Shown one piece after another: positions 37,531-46,569 of a DNA stretch of 64,000 bases (position 1 is the stretch's first letter; each line of letters starts with the position of its first letter). The notes beneath the pieces are model-generated. The model saw only the letters and a list, made by a program, of their open reading frames with translations, was not told the origin of the DNA and did no database searches. The position numbers and the translations under genes are program-made. The DNA is from Parabacteroides sp. TM07-1AC (lineage in GTDB: Bacteria > Bacteroidota > Bacteroidia > Bacteroidales > Tannerellaceae), in the NCBI RefSeq assembly GCF_003480915.1, contig NZ_QUKD01000007.1, positions 186,001 through 250,000 of the forward strand. Reading direction: 5' to 3'.

Positions 37531-38745
37531 TTAATATTTCACCTTTTTGCCATCTTTAAAAGCTACGATAAACGCATCTTTAAAATCTTTAGCTACCTGC
37601 CTGCGCAACTTCCTGATCGAATCAAAATCAGTCGTTTCACCACAAGTATATTTATAGATTCCTTTCTCCACGAAGTAATCCACATTCTTATATCCTTTAA
37701 ACACTTTTGCCCCCGAAGAAAGTTTTTTATCCGAGGTAAGAATTTGCACTTTATAGACAATTTTACCTGTTGTGACTGATTTTGTTCTCGCAGCGGTAGT
37801 TGTACTCTGCCTTTTTTGTGAAGAGACGGAAGACTTCTTCTTTCTATTTAGAATATCCTGTTCGCTACCGGGTGCTCCCCCTTCTTCTACTTGCTCATCT
37901 GCAAAATAAGAAATTTCTACCGATGTCGTTACGCTTCCGGAAGAAGAACTTCCTCCCGATACTCCTCCTTGCTTTCGGTCATATTCTTTTTTATATCGAG
38001 TAAATGCATCGAACAAAGCATTTGCCAGTTTATTTTGTCCATCTGATGATTTCATAAAATGTTCCTCATCGCGATTCGAAATATATCCCAGTTCTACCAA
38101 TACACTCGGCATACTCGTTTTCCTTAAAACCAAAAAGCCAGCCTGTCTTACCCCTCTGTCAGCCCGTTTAGCAGACACAAAACACTTTTGTATCTCCGAG
38201 GCAAAACCTATACTTTGTTCCATATGCTTATTTTGCATAAACTCAAAGATAATATAGGATTCAGAAGAATTCGGATCAAAGCCTTCATACTTTTGTTCAT
38301 AGTTATCCTCCAGTAAAATAGCCGAATTCTCACGCATAGCCACCGCCAGATTTTCATCAGTACGAGCCAAACCCAACGTATATGTTTCCGTTCCCCGAGC
38401 TGTACTACCCTTTTTAACTGAATTTGTATGGATAGAAATAAAAAGATCCGCCTTATTCCGATTCGCGATATTTGCACGTTCATCCAACTCAATAAAGCGA
38501 TCTGTCTTGCGGGTATAAATAACTTTTACATCATCGTGGCTCGCAGATATCTTATCTCCCAATTTCAAAGCTACTGAAAGATTGATTTCTTTTTCATTGA
38601 TAACCGTACCTCTCGCTCCCGGGTCCTTTCCGCCATGACCAGCATCAATCACGACAGTAAACGTTTTCTCCCTCGCCTGAAGTACAGGCTGGGTCAAAAA
38701 CAAGACCATCAGCAGATTAATACATAGAAAAGATATCCTAGCCAT
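37531..38745 (-). CDS. N-acetylmuramoyl-L-alanine amidase (Amidase_3)
   Basis: A 404-residue exported zinc amidase that cuts the bond between MurNAc and the stem peptide. Signal peptide 1-24 (LQARE). Catalytic segments TVVIDAGHGGKDPGARG, NLSVALKLGD, LFISIHTNS and PSVLVELGYISNRDEE supply the Zn ligands and Glu. A Ser/Thr-rich linker (about 265-330) leads to a C-terminal SPOR-like domain (VYKVQILTSDKKL...DAFIVAFKDGKKV). It is likely co-transcribed with the MCE gene. Confidence 0.92.
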   Translation of the reverse strand: MARISFLCINLLMVLFLTQPVLQAREKTFTVVIDAGHGGKDPGARGTVINEKEINLSVALKLGDKISASHDDVKVIYTRKTDRFIELDERANIANRNKADLFISIHTNSVKKGSTARGTETYTLGLARTDENLAVAMRENSAILLEDNYEQKYEGFDPNSSESYIIFEFMQNKHMEQSIGFASEIQKCFVSAKRADRGVRQAGFLVLRKTSMPSVLVELGYISNRDEEHFMKSSDGQNKLANALFDAFTRYKKEYDRKQGGVSGGSSSSGSVTTSVEISYFADEQVEEGGAPGSEQDILNRKKKSSVSSQKRQSTTTAARTKSVTTGKIVYKVQILTSDKKLSSGAKVFKGYKNVDYFVEKGIYKYTCGETTDFDSIRKLRRQVAKDFKDAFIVAFKDGKKVKY

Positions 38746-38773
38746 TTTACAGTATTTTTATGCAAATTCGGGG

Positions 38774-38781
38774 CAAATGTA
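38774..38781 (-). promoter_or_regulatory. -7 box TACATTTG for amidase-MCE unit
   Basis: Matches TAnnTTTG on the minus strand, 29 bases before the amidase start codon. Confidence 0.5.
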
Positions 38782-38932
38782 GTATTTTTTTGCTGATTAA
38801 GCGAAGTCTTTTTCTATAAATAATTGGTCGTCTCTTGTTTACAACAAAGAGAATCCAATATTAGAAAACAAATTTAGCCCAATAACATGAAAGCAACAAA
38901 TCAGTTTTATAAAAAGAAATGACGGAAAATAA

Positions 38933-38963
38933 AAAAGGGCAAATCCCGAAGGACTGCCCTTTT
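38933..38963. terminator. Terminator after rplI
   Basis: AAAAGGGCA (38933-38941) and TGCCCTTTT (38955-38963) form a perfect stem with flanking A- and T-runs, 22 bases past the rplI stop. Confidence 0.85.
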
Positions 38964-38984
38964 CACTTTATATCGTTTACTGAA

Positions 38985-39428
38985 TTATTCAGAAACTACT
39001 TCGAAAGGAATTTCTACAGAAACTTCTTTGTGAAGTTTAAGGATTGCTTTGTAGTTACCTACTTCCTTAACAGCATCCTTAATATAGATGATCTTACGTT
39101 CTACTTCAAAACCAGCCTTTGCCAAAGCTTCAGCAACCTGAATATTTGTAACAGAACCGAAGATTGTACCTGTTGAACTGGTCTTTGCACCGATAGTCAA
39201 TGCAACGCCTTCCAACTTAGCAGCCAATGCCTGAGCATCTTCTTTGATCTTAGCCAATTTGTGAGCACGCTGTCTCAGGTTTTCAGCTAATACTTTCTTA
39301 GCAGACTCAGAAGCGATTACTGCCTTACCCTGGGGGATTAGAAAGTTACGTCCGTAACCGTCTTTTACTGTTACGATATCGTCTTTGTAACCTAAGTTGA
39401 TTACGTCTTCTTTCAAAATAACTTGCAT
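38985..39428 (-). CDS. rplI: 50S ribosomal protein L9
   Basis: A 147-residue L9. The N-terminal rRNA-binding domain [36 protein letters not shown] is diagnostic. A long helix (55-80) and the C-terminal domain ([21 protein letters not shown] region, here [14 protein letters not shown]) follow. It is the last gene of the rpsF-rpsR-rplI operon, 21 bases after rpsR. Confidence 0.97.
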   Translation of the reverse strand: MQVILKEDVINLGYKDDIVTVKDGYGRNFLIPQGKAVIASESAKKVLAENLRQRAHKLAKIKEDAQALAAKLEGVALTIGAKTSSTGTIFGSVTNIQVAEALAKAGFEVERKIIYIKDAVKEVGNYKAILKLHKEVSVEIPFEVVSE

Positions 39429-39449
39429 ATTCTGTCTCCTCTCTTTTTA

Positions 39450-39719
39450 TTATTTCATTAAATCGGTTACGTAAGGAAGCAACGCCAGGTGACGAGCTCT
39501 TTTTACAGCCTGAGCGATACGACGCTGGAACTTCAAAGAAGTACCAGTGATACGACGCGGAAGAATTTTACCTTGTTCGTTCAGGAATTTCTTCAGGAAT
39601 TCAGGATCTTTGTAATCGATATACTTGATACCGTTCTTTTTGAAACGGCAATATTTCTTTTTCTTAACGTCTACTGAAGGCGGAGTTAAATATCTGATTT
39701 CTGATTGAGTTACTGCCAT
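39450..39719 (-). CDS. rpsR: 30S ribosomal protein S18
   Basis: An 89-residue S18 with the family core [48 protein letters not shown]. Slightly longer N-terminus than enteric S18. Two bases separate its start from the rpsF stop. Confidence 0.97.
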   Translation of the reverse strand: MAVTQSEIRYLTPPSVDVKKKKYCRFKKNGIKYIDYKDPEFLKKFLNEQGKILPRRITGTSLKFQRRIAQAVKRARHLALLPYVTDLMK

Positions 39720-39721
39720 GA

Positions 39722-40075
39722 TTAATTCTCCTTTACTGTTTCTTTAGATGATTTCAGATTTCTTCTCTTAGCTGCATATTCTGCTGCATATTTGTCCTGA
39801 CGGAATGTCAAGAAACGGATCACACGTTCGTCACGACGGAAGTTAACTTCCAGTGTAGCGATAGTTTCCGGATTTGCCTTGAATTCAACCAGCTGATAGA
39901 AGCCTGTTGTTTTCTTGTCGATAGGATAAGCTAATTTGCGCAATCCCCAATTTTCTTCGTTCACGATTTCAGCACCCTGTTCTTTCAGAATGTTCGTGAA
40001 TTTTTCTACCGCTTCCTTCATCTGTGCGTCAGACAAAACGGGAGTTAAAATGAAAACGGTTTCATAATTGTTCAT
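39722..40075 (-). CDS. rpsF: 30S ribosomal protein S6
   Basis: A 117-residue S6. The start at 40075 gives the canonical [16 protein letters not shown]; the frame is open to 40174, but that extension passes through the promoter and is not coding. [27 protein letters not shown] is the family core. S6 partners S18 on the 30S platform; here it leads the operon. Confidence 0.96.
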   Translation of the reverse strand: MNNYETVFILTPVLSDAQMKEAVEKFTNILKEQGAEIVNEENWGLRKLAYPIDKKTTGFYQLVEFKANPETIATLEVNFRRDERVIRFLTFRQDKYAAEYAAKRRNLKSSKETVKEN

Positions 40076-40117
40076 AAAACGCTGTTTTATATTGTTAGTA
40101 CTTAAAAATTTGCGGGG

Positions 40118-40148
40118 CAAAGGTAAGGAGTTTTTTTTATTCTGCAAA
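40118..40148 (-). promoter_or_regulatory. rpsF: Full Bacteroidales promoter for rpsF-rpsR-rplI
   Basis: TACCTTTG (-7, 40125-40118) with TTTG (-33, 40148-40145) 19 bases upstream is a full consensus match. The -33 part lies inside the 3' end of the upstream sulfatase gene. Predicted leader about 36 bases. Confidence 0.75.
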
Positions 40149-41576
40149 CTTTGTTTCAAAAAAACTACATTCATACTCAGGATTAAGCATTGTAGGAATC
40201 GGAGCTTCTACCTTTTGTTTCCATACCTGCAACCAATCGAACAATTCATCTCGCTTGTCTTTATTCTGCAAAGCCAGATTCTCCTTTTCAGACACGTCCG
40301 TCCGGACATTATACAGTTCAACATTCCCAGTCTCATAATTTTCAATTAGCTTCCAATCATCCACTCGGATCACAGAAACCGGTCGTGTGCGGAAACCATC
40401 ATTACCAGTCTCAACCGTTTCTTTTTCATTCCCTTCTAAATAAGCAGGAAAATGCCAGAACAACGGCCTCCCCTTAAAACCTGTTTCATTCCCCGCCAAT
40501 AACGAAAGAAGACTGACTCCATCCAACAGTAAATCAGACTGTCTTACTCCGGCTATTTCCAAAAATGTGGGAAACAAATCGAGCTGCATGACCGGTATAT
40601 TACAAATTTCCCGTTTCTCATATTTACCTTTCTGATAAATAACCATCGGTATTCGAATTCCTCCTTCATAAAAAGAACCTTTTCCTGCTCTTAAAGGCCA
40701 CTGACGTGATATTCCATATACTCCTCCATTATCTGAAGTAAATACAATAAAAGTATTTTCCTCTATTCCCAAAGCCTGTACCTCATCAAGTACTCTTCCG
40801 ATATTCCAGTCCATATTCTCCACCATAGCGGCATAAACTGGATTATCGTGAGCCGATGTCGACGGCTTTTTTCTATATTTATCAATCAGGTCAGCTTTTG
40901 CTTGTAAAGGAGTATGCACTGCATACGTCGCATAATATAGAAAGAATGGTTTACTCTTATCTACTTTCCGAAGATAATCAACAGCTTCCAAACCTAACCG
41001 ATCCATCAAATATTCCCCTTCCGGACCATCTGTCAAATCTTCATTATAATAAGGAGAAAAGTAGCTTTTAGGATGTCCGGCATGATTTCCTGCAATATTA
41101 ATATCAACACTATTTAGTAACGGATTTTCAGTTACATGCCATTTCCCTATATGGCAAGTCTGGTAACCGAAATCTTTTAATACTTCCGGAAGAAGCCGGA
41201 TACCCGGTTCCAATGATGTCCGGTTCGGAATTGCAACCAATTTACGTTTACTGGCATCACCACGGTTAGGTTCCCCGACCGTATAAATACCATGCCGAGG
41301 TGTATACCTTCCGGTCAGTAAACAAGCACGACTGGGAGCACTGTTCGCTGCACCAGCATACGCTTCATTCATCCAGATACCTTTTTCACGAAGACGGTCG
41401 ATATTTGGAGTTTCATAATATTGGCTTCCGTTATTACTCATATCTGTCCATCCCAAATCATCTATATTGATCAATATGATATTCGGACGATCGGATGCTA
41501 CTGCGAGACTAGGAACCGCAGCTAAAGAACAGACCCAGAAGTACAAATAAGGGTGTAAAGTATTATTTATTCCCAT
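40137..41576 (-). CDS. S1 sulfatase, serine-type (a)
   Basis: A 479-residue exported sulfatase hydrolysing sulfate esters. Signal peptide about 1-27 (SLAVAS). The formylglycine site is [13 protein letters not shown], with S79 in S-x-P-S-R, so maturation needs a serine-acting anSME, not in this window. Metal ligands: [16 protein letters not shown]. The start at 41576 gives a normal signal; the open frame to 41636 adds a non-signal extension. Last gene of the sulfated-glycan locus, 28 bases after sulfatase b. Confidence 0.92.
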   Translation of the reverse strand: MGINNTLHPYLYFWVCSLAAVPSLAVASDRPNIILINIDDLGWTDMSNNGSQYYETPNIDRLREKGIWMNEAYAGAANSAPSRACLLTGRYTPRHGIYTVGEPNRGDASKRKLVAIPNRTSLEPGIRLLPEVLKDFGYQTCHIGKWHVTENPLLNSVDINIAGNHAGHPKSYFSPYYNEDLTDGPEGEYLMDRLGLEAVDYLRKVDKSKPFFLYYATYAVHTPLQAKADLIDKYRKKPSTSAHDNPVYAAMVENMDWNIGRVLDEVQALGIEENTFIVFTSDNGGVYGISRQWPLRAGKGSFYEGGIRIPMVIYQKGKYEKREICNIPVMQLDLFPTFLEIAGVRQSDLLLDGVSLLSLLAGNETGFKGRPLFWHFPAYLEGNEKETVETGNDGFRTRPVSVIRVDDWKLIENYETGNVELYNVRTDVSEKENLALQNKDKRDELFDWLQVWKQKVEAPIPTMLNPEYECSFFETKFAE

Positions 41577-41604
41577 AATATTAATTTGTATAATAGTTGA
41601 CTCT

Positions 41605-43146
41605 TTACCAAACTGGCATTCTAAATCCCTCAACAACCGGTTCGGTATGTTGTGAACGGAATATGTTTAACGCCTTTTCTACCAAATCAGGATGTTCAGA
41701 AGAAACATCCTGCTGTTCGCGGGGATCTTTCGTCAAATTATATAATTCTATGTTCCGATTTCCTTTCTTTATATCACCAACAAAAGCTTTCCATTCTCCC
41801 ATACGAACAGCCCGTTGACCTCCGGACTCCGGAAATTCCCAGTAAAGAAACTCATGCTTTTTCTGTTGTTCAGTTTTTCCGGTCATTTCCGGTAACATGC
41901 TAATGCCGTCCGTCGGCGGACAGTCGACACCGGCTATCTCACACATTGTCGGCATCATATCCCAAAATGCAGACAACAGATCAGAAGTTACCCCCGATTC
42001 TATATGTCCGGGCCATACAGCTATCATCGGCACACGGATTCCACCTTCCCGCAAATTAGCCTTACCCCAGCCTGCTTCACTTTTAAAAGGCTTGGCACTA
42101 TCGAAATAAGGAGAGTCTGCTCCGCCATTAAAAGTCGGTCCATTATCACTGGTAAAGATAATTACTGTGTTTTCATATATACCCAACTCCTTCAACTGCC
42201 GGACCAGACCACCAATCTGTTCATCCCAATAGCTGATCATTGCTGCATACGTCGCATGTGGGTAACGGCATGGATAATAACCAGCCTCTCCCAAATACGG
42301 TTTCTCATCTCCCCATTTGTCCACATAATACTTTACCCAACGTTCCGGAGCCTGCAAAGGAACATGCGGAACCGGCGTTGTCCAAAACAATGCGAAAGGT
42401 TCACTTGCCGAATGTTCCACAAAGTTCAGTAACTCATGATACATCAGATCCGGAGTATACTCCGACTGCGTAAACTTACGATAATTCTCTTCATTCAATA
42501 CATCTGCTCCTTCATCCAGTTTAGTACCAGGAACTACTAACTCGTTATCTATATATTCCCTGGATTCATTCCGATACAAGAACGGAGGATAATACGTATG
42601 CGCCATCCGCTGACAGTTATACCCATAAAAGAAATCGAATCCCATTTTATTGGGTGTACTTTCCGACCCGGGCCAGCCTAGCCCCCATTTGCCGATGCAA
42701 GCAGTGGCATAACCAGCTTCCTTCAACTTGCGGGGGATCATGATTGTGTTTGCAGGAACAGGCCGTTGGCCTTCTAAAGTCGAATCTGCGACCATCGCTC
42801 TATAATTCCAGACATCTCCGCGTGAAGCGACCGGATCATTGCCGCGAATATAAGCATGACCGGAATGGAGTCCTGTAAACAGGGAACAACGCGATGGTCC
42901 TGATACAGCCTGTCCGCTATAATGGTTCGTAAAACGCATGCCTTCAGCAGCCAGTTGGTCGATATTCGGAGTTTCTATTTTTTCCTGTCCAAAACACCCC
43001 AACTCTGCATATCCCAGATCATCGGCAAGAATATAAATAATATTGGGTTTAGTTTGTTCACTTTCCTTTAGGTCAAGAGTATTACATAACACACCGGAAG
43101 GAACTAAACCGGCAATAGCCGTATAGTATAATATGTTTTTTTTCAT
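41605..43146 (-). CDS. S1 sulfatase, serine-type (b)
   Basis: A 513-residue exported sulfatase. Signal peptide about 1-21. Active-site motif AVSGPSRCSLFTG (S82 in S-x-P-S-R), metal motifs YILADDLGYAELG and IIFTSDNGPTFNGG, C-terminal LYWEFPESGGQRAVRMGEWK. It resembles the arylsulfatase-A-like branch that commonly acts on terminal sulfated sugars, but the subfamily needs a database search. A perfect hairpin separates it from sulfatase c upstream, so its expression may be lower. Confidence 0.92.
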   Translation of the reverse strand: MKKNILYYTAIAGLVPSGVLCNTLDLKESEQTKPNIIYILADDLGYAELGCFGQEKIETPNIDQLAAEGMRFTNHYSGQAVSGPSRCSLFTGLHSGHAYIRGNDPVASRGDVWNYRAMVADSTLEGQRPVPANTIMIPRKLKEAGYATACIGKWGLGWPGSESTPNKMGFDFFYGYNCQRMAHTYYPPFLYRNESREYIDNELVVPGTKLDEGADVLNEENYRKFTQSEYTPDLMYHELLNFVEHSASEPFALFWTTPVPHVPLQAPERWVKYYVDKWGDEKPYLGEAGYYPCRYPHATYAAMISYWDEQIGGLVRQLKELGIYENTVIIFTSDNGPTFNGGADSPYFDSAKPFKSEAGWGKANLREGGIRVPMIAVWPGHIESGVTSDLLSAFWDMMPTMCEIAGVDCPPTDGISMLPEMTGKTEQQKKHEFLYWEFPESGGQRAVRMGEWKAFVGDIKKGNRNIELYNLTKDPREQQDVSSEHPDLVEKALNIFRSQHTEPVVEGFRMPVW

Positions 43147-43160
43147 GGTAATAATTTTTA

Positions 43161-43192
43161 CAGGCAGATATGATTTAGTACATATCTGCCTG
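43161..43192 (-). terminator. Perfect 12-bp hairpin between sulfatases b and c
   Basis: CAGGCAGATATG (43161-43172) and CATATCTGCCTG (43181-43192) with an 8-base loop, followed on the minus strand by TAAAAATTATT. It probably terminates or attenuates transcription, or stabilises the upstream mRNA 3' end. Confidence 0.7.
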
Positions 43193-43229
43193 AATTTTAT
43201 GGTGCATAACTAAAACCTCAGCTTATATC

Positions 43230-44798
43230 TTAATTTTTCCATGCTTCCTGAAATCCTTTTTGCTTTTCTTGCTCAAGTATCTTTTTGAAAGCCGAGACTT
43301 TTTCAGGATACTGAGACGAAAGGTTGTTCTTTTCACCAATATCCTCACGAAGATTATAAAGCTGATCTTCTTTTGAATTGCCAAGTTCCGTATTTGTCAG
43401 CTTATTATATGCAGGCCCATTGTTCGGGGTAATGTATTTCCATTCGCCGTCACTGATAGATAATGAACCGGAAGATTCGATTACATATTCACGTCCCTTC
43501 TGGCTCTTGCCGGTCAATACCGTCAGGTAGTCATGGCTATCCGATCCAGCTTCCGCGCTCATCTCCTGACCTGTCAGCTTTTCCATCGATGCGAACATAT
43601 CGATATGAGAAAACAAGGCATCGGACACACCCGGTTTCACTTGTTCGGGCCAGCAAACGATAAATGGAACACGTGTTCCTGCTTCAAAGTTACTATATTT
43701 ACCACCGCGAAAATCTCCCCACGGACGATGATCCCCCAATAGTTCCACTGCACGATCCGCATATCCGTCATCGACAACAGGACCATTATCGCTCGTTAGT
43801 ACAATCATCGTGTTTTCATAAATACCGGCAGCTTCAAGTGCTTTTATAATTTCACCGACAGTCCAGTCGAATTGCAGGATTGCATCCCCCCGATACCCCA
43901 TGCCGCTTTTATCACGAAAACGTTCATGCGGATAGCGCGGAACATGGACATCATTCGTTCCGACATACAGGAAGAAAGGAGCATCCTTATGCAGGTCGAT
44001 AAACCGGACAGCCTTAGTCGCAATCGAATCGGCAATATTTTCATCTTCCCAAAGAGCCGTACCGCCTCCCTTCATATAACCTATACGAGAGATACCGTTC
44101 ACTATCGCCATGTCATGCCCATGGTTAAGAGAAGGTTTCAACTTGGTTAAAAGCTCCGGATGATCTTTACCTAAAGGTTCTCCGGGGAAAGGCTCTTTAT
44201 AACTGACAGATATAGGAGCCGACGGATCATAATTGGCGACTTTCTGGTTTTCCATCCACACACAGGGGACACGGTCGCCTGTTGCAGCCATCAAATAAGA
44301 ATAATCAAAGCCCAGATCACCCGGTCCGGGTGTCACCGTGCCGTTCCAGTCCTGCGTACCGGCTTCTGCTCCCATCCCTAAATGCCATTTACCGATCGCA
44401 CCGGTAGTATAACCGGCAGACTTGAATATATCGGCAACTGTCGTTTGTTCCGGACGAATGACCATACCCGCATCTCCTGTCGCAATCCCGGTATCGTTGC
44501 GACGCCAGCTATAAAGCCCTGTAAACAAAGAATAACGGGAAGGAGTACTGGTCGATGCGACCGCATGTGCATCTGTAAAACGTAACCCATCAGAAGCCAG
44601 CCGGTCTACATTCGGCGTACTGATACGATGGGCACCATAGCAACTCATATCACCATATCCTAAATCGTCAGCCACAATAAAGATCACATTGGGTTGTGTT
44701 TTCGCCTGCTTACTTTCACCGGATTTGGAAGCTGAACCACCACAGCCTGCAAGAGAGACCAAGCTTAATCCGTATATTAACTCCAATTTAATATTCAT
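43230..44798 (-). CDS. S1 sulfatase lipoprotein, serine-type (c)
   Basis: A 522-residue sulfatase with a lipoprotein signal (LAGCGGSASKSG, C19), so probably outer-membrane anchored. Active-site motif STSTPSRYSLFTG (S84). Metal motifs FIVADDLGYGDMSCYG and IVLTSDNGPVVDDGY. Substrate-side insert MENQKVANYDPSAPISVSYKEPFPG around 190-215. First gene after susD. The lipobox separates it from the non-lipidated sulfatases of the locus. Confidence 0.92.
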   Translation of the reverse strand: MNIKLELIYGLSLVSLAGCGGSASKSGESKQAKTQPNVIFIVADDLGYGDMSCYGAHRISTPNVDRLASDGLRFTDAHAVASTSTPSRYSLFTGLYSWRRNDTGIATGDAGMVIRPEQTTVADIFKSAGYTTGAIGKWHLGMGAEAGTQDWNGTVTPGPGDLGFDYSYLMAATGDRVPCVWMENQKVANYDPSAPISVSYKEPFPGEPLGKDHPELLTKLKPSLNHGHDMAIVNGISRIGYMKGGGTALWEDENIADSIATKAVRFIDLHKDAPFFLYVGTNDVHVPRYPHERFRDKSGMGYRGDAILQFDWTVGEIIKALEAAGIYENTMIVLTSDNGPVVDDGYADRAVELLGDHRPWGDFRGGKYSNFEAGTRVPFIVCWPEQVKPGVSDALFSHIDMFASMEKLTGQEMSAEAGSDSHDYLTVLTGKSQKGREYVIESSGSLSISDGEWKYITPNNGPAYNKLTNTELGNSKEDQLYNLREDIGEKNNLSSQYPEKVSAFKKILEQEKQKGFQEAWKN

Positions 44799-44836
44799 AC
44801 TATCTCTATTTTTTTATTCGTATTTCTTTTCTTTAT

Positions 44837-44877
44837 AATCAAAAGGCCGTCCCACTCTCATGAGACAGCCTTTGATT
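44837..44877 (-). terminator. Hairpin after susD
   Basis: AATCAAAAGGCCGTC (44837-44851) pairs imperfectly with GACAGCCTTTGATT (44864-44877). It lies between the susD stop and sulfatase c start, and may reduce read-through from susCD. Confidence 0.6.
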
Positions 44878-44910
44878 CCTATCATCATCCAAAATCAGTC
44901 TTCAAAGGTG

Positions 44911-46569
44911 TCAACGTAAATTCGGATTAATATTCTTTTCAGCCAATGGGATCGGCCAGATATCCTGTCCTTTCTGGAAACTACGTGTGTTTACATACCA
45001 ACGGTTATACGGATCCGGTTGCCCGTCTTTCATCTTCATCAAGCTCTGATCCGACACATAAAACGGCGAACCGTAAATATCGGCATTCAACTTCTCTTCA
45101 GCAATACCCCAACGGAACAAATCCCACAATCTCCATCCTTCGAAAGCCAGCTCAACCATTCTTTCTTTCTGAATCAGTTTAAACAGCTTATCCGGATTCG
45201 TTTCTGTCAATGCCGGCATACCTACACTCTGACGTCCCCGAACTGCATTGATCGTCTGATCCAACAACTGCTGCGTGATCGCTTCACCACCACGAACTTT
45301 GGCTTCAAGATACATTAACAAGACATCGGCATAACGCGCCAACGGAACATTCACACCATAAGAGTTTACATTTCCACTCCAGGACTCGTCCAGATATTTA
45401 CGTAAAAGATATCCCGTTTGCGTTGTCTGTCCCGGTCCGATTTTATCAGCAGTCGTGCTCTCCGGATTACAATGATACACAGTACCTCTAAAAGTAGCAC
45501 CTTCATAATAAAGCGTATAATCCAGACGAGGATCACGATTCGCTCCGAAATTAGCCTTGTTGAAACGTGCATCCTCGTAGCTGAAAGGCGTTCCATCCAG
45601 AAAATCGTATGCTTCAAACAAATGGTTCGAGATATTTATCAAACACCAACCACCGTCTTTGATCGGATAAGCATGCTGCGGCAAACCCGTTCCGGCAAGA
45701 TCGTCGACAAACTGAGTCGCGAAAATATGTTCGCTGCTACCTTCTCCGGACTGATAGAACAAAGTTTGATAATTCGAATCCAGCGCATTATCACCCCAGG
45801 AGATAATCTGTTCGCAAGCAGCCGCAGCATTCGTAAAATCTTCCATCACAAGATAGGTACGTGCTAGATAGACCAATGCAGCCTGAGCCGTAGCCCGTCC
45901 CTGTTCCGAAGAAGGCAAATCTTTATGACGGGGCAGTATTTCAGAAACAGCTTTCAGCTCATCTGCCGCATATTTCAGAACCTCAGCCCGTGCAGATTTT
46001 GTCACGCTATTTGCTTCCTCCAGGGTCATTGTTTTAGTTACAAGAGGAACATCATGATAAAAAGAAGCCAGATAAAAATACTGAACCGCACGGATGAAAC
46101 GAGCTTCAGCTTTCATTCGTTCCATCTCTGCATTCTCATTGGTTAGTGCATCCAAACCATCAATAAAACGACAACAAGCACTTATTCGCTTATAAGGTTT
46201 CTGATAAAGATTGGTAACCCATAGATTGGTTTCCGTAATTGTTCCGGCAGTCAACTGTCCTATCGCATTATTAAAACCGCGACGATCATAACCGATATCG
46301 GATATACCATCCAAAAGAATCGTTGCGCTATATGCCCACCAGTCAGAGACATTGTAATCAACTCCCAAAGTAATACCTCCGCGATATAAACCATTCAAAG
46401 CTAATTTTACATTCGCCTCATCATGGTAAAAAGTCTCTTCACTAAAACTAGTCAACGGATAGCGATCCATGTCACAACCACCCAGCAATAACAGAGAAAC
46501 TGCTGCCAGACCAATCGTTCTTATTATTTTATTTGATTTAATCATTGTATACATACTCATAACCTCCAT
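44911..46569 (-). CDS. SusD/RagB-type glycan-binding lipoprotein of sulfated-glycan locus
   Basis: A 552-residue surface lipoprotein; lipobox LLLGGC followed by DMDRYPLTSF. The SusD core includes MERMKAEARFIRAVQYFYLASFYHDVPL, YADVLLMYLEAKVRGGEA and KERMVELAFEGWRLWDLFRWG. The first ATG (46569) shares one base with the susC stop (TAATG); ATGs at 46554 and 46545 are closer to the usual signal length and also possible. It pairs with the STN-containing SusC. Confidence 0.93.
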   Translation of the reverse strand: MEVMSMYTMIKSNKIIRTIGLAAVSLLLLGGCDMDRYPLTSFSEETFYHDEANVKLALNGLYRGGITLGVDYNVSDWWAYSATILLDGISDIGYDRRGFNNAIGQLTAGTITETNLWVTNLYQKPYKRISACCRFIDGLDALTNENAEMERMKAEARFIRAVQYFYLASFYHDVPLVTKTMTLEEANSVTKSARAEVLKYAADELKAVSEILPRHKDLPSSEQGRATAQAALVYLARTYLVMEDFTNAAAACEQIISWGDNALDSNYQTLFYQSGEGSSEHIFATQFVDDLAGTGLPQHAYPIKDGGWCLINISNHLFEAYDFLDGTPFSYEDARFNKANFGANRDPRLDYTLYYEGATFRGTVYHCNPESTTADKIGPGQTTQTGYLLRKYLDESWSGNVNSYGVNVPLARYADVLLMYLEAKVRGGEAITQQLLDQTINAVRGRQSVGMPALTETNPDKLFKLIQKERMVELAFEGWRLWDLFRWGIAEEKLNADIYGSPFYVSDQSLMKMKDGQPDPYNRWYVNTRSFQKGQDIWPIPLAEKNINPNLR